Below are positions 1 through 6,038 of a stretch of DNA of 10,019 nt, one piece after another. The notes beneath the pieces are model-generated. The model searched no databases. It saw only the letters and a program-made list of their open reading frames with translations, and had not been told where the DNA came from. The translations under genes and the position numbers were made by a program. This DNA is from Armatimonadota bacterium (lineage in GTDB: Bacteria; Armatimonadota; Zipacnadia; Zipacnadales; UBA11051), in the NCBI GenBank assembly GCA_030612305.1, contig JAUWOG010000044.1:1-10019 (forward strand). Direction: 5' to 3'. Positions within the stretch are counted from its first letter, which is position 1. Every line of letters begins with the position of its first letter.

Positions 1-80
1 CTAGGGCAGACGGCAACAGGGTTGGGCGGGATACTCCAGCGCAAACGGCGCGCCGCCGTATTCGGCCCCTCCGGACGGCG

Positions 81-132
81 ACGGCAGACGGCCACGGCAG
101 ACGACAACGGCAGACGGCAACGGCAGACGCAC
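81..132. repeat. 13-bp tandem repeat, four copies
   Basis: Four consecutive 13-bp units start at 81, 94, 107 and 120. All begin ACGGCAGACG and vary only in the last three bases (GCC, ACA, GCA, CAC). A further exact 13-base match to the array (GGCAGACGGCAAC) lies at 5-17, identical to 109-121, so related repeats may continue beyond the left edge. The 13-bp period is not a multiple of three, which argues against coding. No function can be read from it; it is a minisatellite-like element in the region downstream of the CsoR-family gene. Confidence 0.85.
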
Positions 133-179
133 AGAAGACAGCGCGCGGAAATGGGACGAGGTGACGTTCACTGATTTGG

Positions 180-191
180 GCAACGCGTTGC
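180..191. repeat. 12-bp perfect palindrome after the CsoR-family stop
   Basis: GCAACGCGTTGC is fully self-complementary and begins a few bases beyond the stop codon of the minus-strand CsoR-family gene. No U-run follows on the minus strand (the next bases read CCAAATC), so it is not a convincing intrinsic terminator. It could be a protein site, a weak transcript-end structure or chance. Confidence 0.35.
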
Positions 192-197
192 GGGGGC

Positions 198-473
198 TCA
201 ATCGAGCTTGGCGAAAGCCTCAACAAGGGCGTGCATTTCCCGGGTGGCCTCGGCTGAAAACCCGTCTTCAGCTTCGGCCAGCTCAGTGAGACGCTGCTTC
301 ATGATGGCACCGGCGGCGCGGCGCGTAGCAGCGAGCACGGCGCTCATCTGCGTCAGCACATCGAGGGTGTCGCGCTCGTCGGCGACCATCTTCTGGATGC
401 CTCGGAGCTGTCCTTCGATACGCTGGAGTCGGTTCAATATGCTCTGGACGGCTTGCTCATGAGGTTGTTGCAT
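198..473 (-). CDS. CsoR/RcnR-family (DUF156) repressor without metal ligands
   Basis: This 91-residue protein belongs to the all-helical metal/formaldehyde/persulfide-sensing repressor family, whose tetramers bind G-tract operators and release on ligand binding. The family signature is clear: NRLQRIEGQLRGIQKMV at 14-30, then DVLTQMSAVLAA at 38-49. Aligned without gaps to the classic CsoR ligands Cys36, His61 and Cys65 (Mycobacterium numbering), this protein has Thr36, Arg61 and Leu65, and it contains no cysteine at all. Cu(I) binding of the CsoR type, formaldehyde sensing as in FrmR (Cys35) and dithiol chemistry as in CstR are therefore unlikely. I chose the ATG at 473, four bases after GGAGG on the minus strand and beginning MQQPHEQ. 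The frame is open further upstream but that part has no family similarity. The gene is divergent from the TPR cluster, which may be its target. Family call is secure; effector unknown. Confidence 0.9.
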   Translation of the reverse strand: MQQPHEQAVQSILNRLQRIEGQLRGIQKMVADERDTLDVLTQMSAVLAATRRAAGAIMKQRLTELAEAEDGFSAEATREMHALVEAFAKLD

Positions 474-503
474 GGTCCTCCGCCTGTCAGTATGGTATCT
501 GAG

Positions 504-512
504 ACTGGGGAG
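504..512. promoter_or_regulatory. Possible CsoR/RcnR-type operator (ACT-GGGG-AG)
   Basis: ACTGGGGAG lies about 30 bp upstream of the CsoR-family start. It resembles the core of RcnR-type operators, which have a G-tract flanked by ACT and AGT. The flanks are incomplete and the G-tract is only four bases long, so this is a weak candidate, supported mainly by its position in the divergent control region. Confidence 0.25.
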
Positions 513-588
513 CATCGAGCAGGGATAGGGCGGTTCAGTGAAGGCGTCTGTCGCCCCTCGAACCGTCTCCGCTCGAACTCGCATCCAT

Positions 589-649
589 AGACGCTTGGGT
601 AGTTGCGTTGACAACCGTCAAGATGATACCATATAATTCAGACGCTTGG
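589..649. repeat. Direct repeat AGACGCTTGG, two copies flanking the promoter
   Basis: AGACGCTTGG occurs at 589-598 and again at 640-649, offset by 51 bp, which is close to five helical turns. The copies bracket the -35/-10 promoter, the second covering the expected start of transcription. Such helically phased pairs can bind a looping or cooperative regulator, but two copies of a 10-mer can also be remnants of a local duplication. Confidence 0.4.
608..637 (+). promoter_or_regulatory. Consensus sigma70 promoter of the TPR cluster
   Basis: TTGACA at 608-613 and TATAAT at 632-637 both match the housekeeping-sigma consensus perfectly, with an 18-bp spacer. Transcription would start near 644, about 40 bp before the TPR start codon. 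The -35 box lies inside the inverted repeat TTGAC-AACC-GTCAA (608-621). The sequence ATACCATA (626-633) spans the spacer and the start of the -10 box and is the reverse complement of TATGGTAT at 491-498, beside the CsoR-family gene. A promoter this strong with dyads over both elements suggests repression is the main control. Confidence 0.8.
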
Positions 650-671
650 AACCAGCACCGGACAGCTTGAA

Positions 672-683
672 GGGAGATCTCCC
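672..683. promoter_or_regulatory. 12-bp palindrome overlapping the TPR gene's ribosome binding site
   Basis: GGGAGATCTCCC is perfectly self-complementary and ends two bases before the ATG at 686. Its left half contains the purine-rich GGGAGA that should serve as Shine-Dalgarno. It could be an operator. A hairpin without unpaired loop bases is poor, so RNA sequestration would involve only the outer pairs. Confidence 0.4.
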
Positions 684-685
684 GG

Positions 686-2647
686 ATGGTCGGAATGCAG
701 CGTACCGTTGCTTCTGCTGCGCGAGTCGTTTGGATAGGCCTGCTACTCGTCCCTGCGTTCACGCATGGCCAGAGCGGCAAAGAGTTCACTGACGGCGTCC
801 AGCAATTCCAGGACGGCCAATACGAACGAGCCATCAACACGCTCAATGGTGTCGTCGAGTCGAGTCCTGATCTGGAGTCGGCCTGGTACTACCTGGGGCG
901 TGCCCACCTGAAGATGCCGACACCGGACCTCAATGCCGCGTCGGAGGCGTTTCAGCATGCGATAGAGCTGAACCCGCACCGCCCTGGGATTCGCCTGTAC
1001 CTGGGCAAGATCTACGAGGACCAGAGGGCGTACGATGAAGCGCTGCAGGTGTATCAGGAGGAGCTTCGTCTGCGTCGAGGACGCGACGTCGAGGACGTGA
1101 AGATGGCGTTGGGGCGGGTACACTACCTGCGCGATGACTTCGACGGGGCCATCTCGATGTTGAGCGCGCTGATACGCACCGATGCGTTGAACGTTCAGTG
1201 CCTCTACTACCTGGGCCTTGCCGAGACGGCGTCGGGTCTGTATGAGGAAGCGGTCGCTCACTTCAAGACCGCCAATGAGTTGTGTCGCGAATACAAGTCG
1301 CTGCACAGCAGGCTGGAGAGGGGCGAATTGACGGTTGTCGAGCAGCGGCGCAAGGGCCTCACTGAGGAATACATGGCGCAGCACTACGGTGATGCGCACA
1401 CCTTCGTGACTGAAATGTACCTGTGGCCGGCGCTCAACAAGGCGGCGGGTGACGTGCGTTTGAAGATGGGCGACTGGGCGCAGGCGCGGAACGCATACCG
1501 GCGCTGCCTGGACCTCGAACAGGGAGGCAACCCGGCCGAGGCGGAGCCATATACTCTGGTGGCACTTGCGTACCTGAGTGATGCGCGGGATCTGTTTCAC
1601 CGTCAGGGCTTGCTTTTCCAGTCCATATCTGTTGCCGAGGCCGCTCTCGAGAACACTGCCGAGGCGCTGAAGAACAATGACAGCTACGCGCCCGCTCACC
1701 TTGCGCAAGCCCAGATATATCTCTTCCAGGCTCACACCTATGTTACGATGCCGGAGTTGAAGATCGTGTCTCATACGTACGACGACGTGATTGAGTCACT
1801 GCAAAAGGCCATTGAGCTGCGGGAGGACTACGCGGATGCGCTGCAGACGTTGGGGGTCGTCCTCACCGAGACCGGCCAATATGAGGAAGCGGCTGAGACG
1901 CTGACGAAGGTCGTTGAGTTGAAGCCGGAGAGCGCCGCCGCGCACGCGGTTCTGTCAAGGGCTTACCTGGGGCAGGAGAAGGCGGCAAGAGCACTGGAGG
2001 AGGCACAGACGGCGCTGGCGCTGGACAACAAGGACTACGATGCGCTGCTTTGTGCGGCGCTTGTTGATTTCTACTACCAGCAGCGCATGAGCTCGGCGAT
2101 AGTCTATCTGACGCGCGCGATCGAGGTTGATGCGACGAGGCCGGACGCCCACCTCGAGCTTGGCAACGTTTACTTCCAGATGGAGTCATGGTACCGCGCG
2201 CGGCACGAGTATCTGAATGCCCTGGATCGCATTCCCTATGCAGTGATCGCCAATACAGCGCTGCAGCGGGCACGTGTCAAATTCCTCATCGCGCACACTT
2301 ACCATCATGCCAAACTCTACGACAAGGAAGTTGAGTACCTGAACAAGGCGTTGGCGTTGCATCCGTCGTACGTGGACGCTCTGCGGCAGATAGCGAGAGC
2401 GTACGAGGCGAAGGAGGAGTATCGCGCGTCCCGGGTCGCGTTGGAGACGGCGCTGGAGTCTTCACCTGACGAGACGACGGACGGGCAGATTCATGTTCAG
2501 TTGGGGCAGATGTACGAGCATATGGGCCGGCCGCACGATGCAATGGCGGCCTATACGGCTGCGCTGACGGCGGATGACACGAACTACGACGCCAAACAGG
2601 GCTTGGAACGGCTCGGGGCAAGCGGGTCCAACGGCGGGGAAGGCTGA
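686..2647 (+). CDS. Exported TPR-repeat protein
   Basis: The 653-residue product begins with a Sec-type signal: basic R6/R13, a hydrophobic core at about 14-25 and likely cleavage after THG28. The rest is almost entirely tetratricopeptide repeats, about a dozen in all. Clear ones lie near 34-66, 67-103, 104-137 and 139-205, then a degenerate middle stretch (about 206-375, including an AGDVRLKMGDWAQARNAYR unit). A regular C-terminal array follows (about 376-645, e.g. GQYEEAAETLTKVVELKP). TPR solenoids bind partner proteins; no catalytic domain is visible. I chose the ATG at 686, which follows GGGAGA; a second ATG three codons later is also possible. It is the first gene after the consensus promoter, and its TGA overlaps the next start (TGATG), so the two proteins are probably made together. 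The protein probably acts outside the cytoplasm as a scaffold; partners unknown. Confidence 0.9.
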   Translation: MVGMQRTVASAARVVWIGLLLVPAFTHGQSGKEFTDGVQQFQDGQYERAINTLNGVVESSPDLESAWYYLGRAHLKMPTPDLNAASEAFQHAIELNPHRPGIRLYLGKIYEDQRAYDEALQVYQEELRLRRGRDVEDVKMALGRVHYLRDDFDGAISMLSALIRTDALNVQCLYYLGLAETASGLYEEAVAHFKTANELCREYKSLHSRLERGELTVVEQRRKGLTEEYMAQHYGDAHTFVTEMYLWPALNKAAGDVRLKMGDWAQARNAYRRCLDLEQGGNPAEAEPYTLVALAYLSDARDLFHRQGLLFQSISVAEAALENTAEALKNNDSYAPAHLAQAQIYLFQAHTYVTMPELKIVSHTYDDVIESLQKAIELREDYADALQTLGVVLTETGQYEEAAETLTKVVELKPESAAAHAVLSRAYLGQEKAARALEEAQTALALDNKDYDALLCAALVDFYYQQRMSSAIVYLTRAIEVDATRPDAHLELGNVYFQMESWYRARHEYLNALDRIPYAVIANTALQRARVKFLIAHTYHHAKLYDKEVEYLNKALALHPSYVDALRQIARAYEAKEEYRASRVALETALESSPDETTDGQIHVQLGQMYEHMGRPHDAMAAYTAALTADDTNYDAKQGLERLGASGSNGGEG

Positions 2648-4011
2648 TGTTGACAGCGCTGTGGCGCACCAGCAGAACTACGTGGAGGGGTGCGCTCGTC
2701 TGCGTGGCAGTAGTGTGTGCTGCGACGTCGGGGGCAGTGCAGGCGGATGCGCAGGTACTGCCATCCGTTGAGCGCGCACAACTGCCCAACGGCATCGCGC
2801 TGGTTTTCAGGAGCAATCCGGCCGCCGAGAGCGTGGCCATCAGCGCCTTTGTCAATATACCTGCTTCCTGCGAGACGCAACAGACGGCCGGGATACGGAG
2901 TCTGACTCAGGCGATGCTGCTTCATCGGAGGGCAGGGCCGGACCATACCGGGCCGGTGGAGGAACTGAGTCAATACGGTGCAGTCGTCGGTCAGTCAGTA
3001 CACCCGGACTGCACGCAGGTGAGTGTTGTAGCGCTCGCGGAGTATGCGGATGAATGCCTGCGACCGCTGCGCGAGATTCTGTTTGGCTCGGAGTTTGACT
3101 GGACACATTTCAGGGCCGAGCGGGTTGCCCACGCGAAGGAAATCGAACGGCTTGAGGAGAACGGCCTGGCGTACGCGGCGTACCTGGCCTACGCCTACAT
3201 GTTTGCAGGTACGTCTTGTGCATGGCCTGCCGCGGGCACGCGTCTGGGTATCCAGCGGACCCGCCAGGCGGAAGTCACTCGCTTCTACAAGCGCTACTAT
3301 CGCCCGAACCGGACGGTTCTGGCTATCAGCGGGCCGATGGAGTTCGCCGAGTGTCGGGCCGCGGTGGAGCACGCATTTGGCGCGGTTTTGCCCGGACCCG
3401 ACGAGCAGGCCTCGGGCGATGATGAGCGTTTGCCGGACCGGGAGCCGTTGTATATCCACCGGCCCTGGCCGAGCGAGAACGCGGCAATACTGATGCTGAC
3501 GCGCGCACCGGGGCCGTCGGATCCGCGCTATCCGGCGATCGAGGTGCTGACGGCGGTACTCGGCGGCGGTCAGGGCGGAGTGCTGTGGCAGACTCTGCGT
3601 GCGGAGAAGGCTCTGGTTTACGCGGTGGATGCAGTTGTGAGCGCGTCAGATGTCTGTGGCACACTCCAGATCGCGGCCACATGTGATGCAGCGCGGGCGG
3701 GCGATGTCTATGTCGCGATCCGCGATGAGATAGCATCTCTGCAAAAGAGTCCGCCGAGCAGCAAGCAGGTGGGGCGAGCTATCAGTTACCTGGCAGGGCG
3801 CTATTTTCTGAACCAGCAGCGGAATCTGCACGCGACAGGCCTCATGGGCAGGTTCGAGCTACTCGCGCCTGGTGGCGGTCCGGAGCTGCTTGAAGCGACG
3901 TTTGATCGGATAGGTCAGGTGACACCGGAGCAGGTGCAGAAAGCGGCACAGGAGTGTCTTACGCCAGCCGTGTGGGTACAGGTGGGTGGACTGCCGCCGA
4001 CCGGGCAGTGA
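2647..4011 (+). CDS. Exported M16-family peptidase homologue, zinc site absent
   Basis: This 454-residue protein has an N-terminal signal (hydrophobic about 16-30, cleavage probably after ADA35). A two-domain M16B architecture follows: an N-terminal domain from about 38 (LPNGIALVFRSNPAAESVAISAFV) and a C-terminal domain with LGGGQGGVLWQTLRAEKALVYAV around 306-327. The C-domain carries the R/Y pair expected of substrate-holding M16 halves (Arg318, Tyr325). The inverted zinc motif HxxEH is replaced by SLTQA (85-89) after Gly82, so it should not be a protease on its own. Inactive M16 subunits usually pair with an active one, as in the mitochondrial processing peptidase or bacterial two-gene M16B systems, but no active partner is in the window. 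The start overlaps the upstream stop by one base (TGATG), with GGGGAAGG just upstream inside the TPR gene. Function: probably binding rather than cleavage. Confidence 0.85.
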   Translation: MLTALWRTSRTTWRGALVCVAVVCAATSGAVQADAQVLPSVERAQLPNGIALVFRSNPAAESVAISAFVNIPASCETQQTAGIRSLTQAMLLHRRAGPDHTGPVEELSQYGAVVGQSVHPDCTQVSVVALAEYADECLRPLREILFGSEFDWTHFRAERVAHAKEIERLEENGLAYAAYLAYAYMFAGTSCAWPAAGTRLGIQRTRQAEVTRFYKRYYRPNRTVLAISGPMEFAECRAAVEHAFGAVLPGPDEQASGDDERLPDREPLYIHRPWPSENAAILMLTRAPGPSDPRYPAIEVLTAVLGGGQGGVLWQTLRAEKALVYAVDAVVSASDVCGTLQIAATCDAARAGDVYVAIRDEIASLQKSPPSSKQVGRAISYLAGRYFLNQQRNLHATGLMGRFELLAPGGGPELLEATFDRIGQVTPEQVQKAAQECLTPAVWVQVGGLPPTGQ

Positions 4012-4039
4012 GGGCAGGAATTGGATGTTTGGCGGCATC

Positions 4040-4059
4040 TATTACTGGCTATAGTAATA
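4040..4059 (+). promoter_or_regulatory. AT-rich inverted repeat with possible internal -10 box
   Basis: The 114-bp gap between the M16 and PQQ genes contains a perfect 7-bp inverted repeat, TATTACT / AGTAATA, with a 6-base spacer. TATAGT at 4050-4055 matches five of six bases of a -10 hexamer and lies inside the repeat, but no good -35 is visible at the right distance. The region is clearly richer in A+T than the flanking genes. It may be an internal promoter with an operator, or an RNA hairpin that lowers read-through into the propeller gene. Confidence 0.35.
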
Positions 4060-4113
4060 ACAGCAGCCCCAACTTGTTGTCGTCATCGCAAGCAGTTGAT
4101 ATCGCCCCTACGA

Positions 4114-4120
4114 GGAGGAG
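4114..4120 (+). promoter_or_regulatory. Ribosome binding site that fixes the PQQ gene start
   Basis: GGAGGAG lies five bases before the ATG at 4126. It decides in favour of this start over the in-frame TTG at 4021. The signal peptide begins directly after the ATG, and the 35 extra codons in the longer form (CCRHRKQLIS...) look like untranslated leader. Confidence 0.85.
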
Positions 4121-4125
4121 CACCA

Positions 4126-6000
4126 ATGAATTGCAGCCAGTATCGAATATTGGTGGTCTGCGTCATACTAGTGGCTCTGTGTGGAATGCCGGTGATCGGT
4201 CAGGAGGATGAAGCGCCGGCCGGCTCTTCCTACATGGTGGGCTACGACCCGAGCCACAGCGGCGTCAGTCCGGCGCCTGTGGAATTGCCTCTGGCCTTGA
4301 CGTGGCGCCATTCACCGGAGGTGACTTCTACGGTCAAGATCGTCGGCTCGCCGGTGGTGGGCTCGGAGAACGTCTATTTCCCGGTCCACAACACGATGTA
4401 TGCCGTTGACCGCCGTACAGGCGAGGAACGATGGAAGCTGTCTGTGGGCAGTCCCGTGTACTGCACCCCGCTGTTACACAAGGGAGTGCTGTACTTCGGC
4501 GCTGACAACAAGCAATTGTACGCGGTGGACGCAGAGAGCGGGGATCGTCTGTGGCAGTTCCCGACAGGCGGCGCGGTACGCTGTTCGCCCCTGTATGTTG
4601 CCGGCGTGTTGTACTTTGGTTCGGACGACGGGCACGTGTACGCAATGGAAGCGGAGAGCCTCCGGTTGCTGTGGCGGTTCCAGACGCGCGACAAGGTCCT
4701 TGCTTCGCCCTGCTACCATCGCGATGCGATTTACGCCGCCTCCGCCGATGGCTATCTCTACGCGATCAGCGTTCGTGAGGGCAAGATGATCTGGCGTGCG
4801 CCTCTGGGGTCGGACTACGCGTTCGTGCCTCCGGTGATAGAGCGCAACAAGGTGGTCGTGGCTGCAGGCAAGAAACTGATGGCGTTTGATACGCGGCGCG
4901 CGGTGCGACGATGGACATTCACCAGCGGTGGCTTGATAACAGGAGCGCCGGCGACGTATGGCCGCCGCGTTTACGTGGGCAGCAATGACGGGGTGGTTTA
5001 CTGTCTGGACAGCAACAATGGCAGGATCGTCTGGCGCTTTCCGATAGAAGGGGTGCGCAAGGGCGTATCCGGGCCCCTCAGCATCGCAGGGGACGTTGTG
5101 TACGCGCGTTTCGGGAAGACGAATCTGGCGGCTCTCTCCGTGACCAATGGCTCGCTGCTGTGGGAATACCGGCTGCCGACACCGCAGGTTCAGGAGCCTG
5201 AGGCAAGGACGAGCCGCGGCGGCGAGCGCGATCCAGGAGCCGGCGGACAGCCGGCGCAGTTCGGGCAGGAGGTCGGGGAGTTCACAGGCGGCGGTGTAGA
5301 AGAGCCCGGAGGGAGGGGGCGCAGAGGCAGCCAGGGGCGGACGCAAGCAGCGATAACGGTCAAGTTCGAGGACGTCGTGACGCCCGGTCTGAGCCTCAGC
5401 GAGAACAGCGGGTACATAGTGGCGGCCGATGGGGTGCTCTACGGGTTCGAGACAGTCGCGGCCGACAATGTCAAGCCACAGATTACGGCCGCATTGCTGG
5501 ATGTGCCGGGACGCGGGAACATCCAGGTGGGTTACCCGTTGGTGCTGGATCAAGCCGATACTTTCACCGGAAGATATGCCGACCTGGCTGAGGTTCCGGG
5601 GTCACCGCCGCTGGCGGTTTCGGTGGAGATCATGGACAGTGGCACGGGCCTTGACCCCAAGGGCCTGACGATGGAGATGGATGGGACGCTGCTGGAGACG
5701 ACATACGATTCGCAGCGAGGGCTGCTGTGGTACATATATGCCCCACGGGGTGCTGCCGGTGCGCTGGGCAATGGGATTCGCAACATCGTGATATCGGCCC
5801 GAGACTGGGCGGGCAATGAGGCGAAGGCGCAGATGTCATTCACGGTGGACAACTCGCTGGAACCGCCCGGGCCGACGGAACCGGAGGCAGGGCAGCCGGG
5901 CGGCCCTGGTGCAGGGGGGATGCCGGGCGGCCCTCCTGGCGCAGAGGGGATGCCGGGTCCACCCGGTGCGATGCCGCCAGGACACCCGCCCATGCCCTAG
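4126..6000 (+). CDS. Exported PQQ-type beta-propeller protein with Gly/Pro-rich insert and tail
   Basis: The 624-residue protein opens with a signal peptide (hydrophobic about 8-22, cleavage probably after VIG25). Seven successive propeller blade motifs of the type YAVDxxTGxxxW follow: YAVDRRTGEERW (92-103), YAVDAESGDRLW, YAMEAESLRLLW, YAISVREGKMIW, MAFDTRRAVRRW, YCLDSNNGRIVW and AALSVTNGSLLW. A Gly/Arg/Glu-rich low-complexity insert (about 354-412) precedes a last propeller strand (GYIVAADGVLYGFET). A probable immunoglobulin-like domain comes next (about 445-575; VSVEIMDSGTGLDPKGLTMEMDG and IVISARDWAGNEAKAQMSF), then a collagen-like Gly/Pro/Met tail (about 580-624). The family includes BamB-like scaffolds and quinoprotein dehydrogenases. 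I see no evidence for bound PQQ or a dehydrogenase active site, so a structural or binding role is more likely. It follows the M16 gene by 114 bp and may have its own promoter. Confidence 0.88.
   Translation: MNCSQYRILVVCVILVALCGMPVIGQEDEAPAGSSYMVGYDPSHSGVSPAPVELPLALTWRHSPEVTSTVKIVGSPVVGSENVYFPVHNTMYAVDRRTGEERWKLSVGSPVYCTPLLHKGVLYFGADNKQLYAVDAESGDRLWQFPTGGAVRCSPLYVAGVLYFGSDDGHVYAMEAESLRLLWRFQTRDKVLASPCYHRDAIYAASADGYLYAISVREGKMIWRAPLGSDYAFVPPVIERNKVVVAAGKKLMAFDTRRAVRRWTFTSGGLITGAPATYGRRVYVGSNDGVVYCLDSNNGRIVWRFPIEGVRKGVSGPLSIAGDVVYARFGKTNLAALSVTNGSLLWEYRLPTPQVQEPEARTSRGGERDPGAGGQPAQFGQEVGEFTGGGVEEPGGRGRRGSQGRTQAAITVKFEDVVTPGLSLSENSGYIVAADGVLYGFETVAADNVKPQITAALLDVPGRGNIQVGYPLVLDQADTFTGRYADLAEVPGSPPLAVSVEIMDSGTGLDPKGLTMEMDGTLLETTYDSQRGLLWYIYAPRGAAGALGNGIRNIVISARDWAGNEAKAQMSFTVDNSLEPPGPTEPEAGQPGGPGAGGMPGGPPGAEGMPGPPGAMPPGHPPMP
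5889..5990 (+). repeat. Imperfect tandem repeats coding the Gly/Pro/Met tail
   Basis: GGGGATGCCGGG recurs at 5916-5927 and 5946-5957, a 30-bp period, and GGGCGGCCCT precedes each copy. The repeat encodes GGMPGGPPGAEGMPG-type sequence. Expansion or contraction by whole units would keep the frame, so tail length is expected to vary between relatives. Confidence 0.7.
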
Positions 6001-6038
6001 ACCCGCTACATCCGTGACACTTCATGCAGGAGGCCATG

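Noticed and set aside
81..132. CRISPR-like array
   Set aside because: The repeats are 13 bp and directly adjacent with no unique spacers, and no cas gene is present.
1..201. Minus-strand open frame (66 codons) running off the left edge, with TTG overlapping the CsoR-family stop
   Set aside because: It is translated from the 13-bp repeats, has Pro/Ser/Arg-rich composition with no recognisable domain, and has no ribosome binding site of its own. Overlap coupling cannot be fully excluded without sequence to the left.
474..614. Upstream extension of the CsoR-family gene to a start at 614
   Set aside because: The extra 47 residues have no family similarity, overlap the divergent promoter, and a GGAGG site sits in front of the internal ATG at 473.
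743..1774. 343-codon minus-strand open frame opposite the TPR gene
   Set aside because: The plus-strand frame has clear TPR repeats and a signal peptide. The antisense frame is Arg/Val/Leu-rich with no domain, as expected opposite a GC-rich gene.
4021..4125. TTG start at 4021 for the PQQ gene
   Set aside because: It lacks a good ribosome site and adds a Cys/Arg-rich leader; the ATG at 4126 has GGAGGAG five bases upstream and a signal peptide directly after it.
4474..5553. 359-codon minus-strand open frame opposite the PQQ gene
   Set aside because: It mirrors the propeller-coding sequence and shows no recognisable fold or ribosome site.
4126..6000. PQQ-dependent dehydrogenase
   Set aside because: Only the blade motifs are shared. 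I saw no calcium/PQQ-binding catalytic residues or cytochrome motif (CxxCH).
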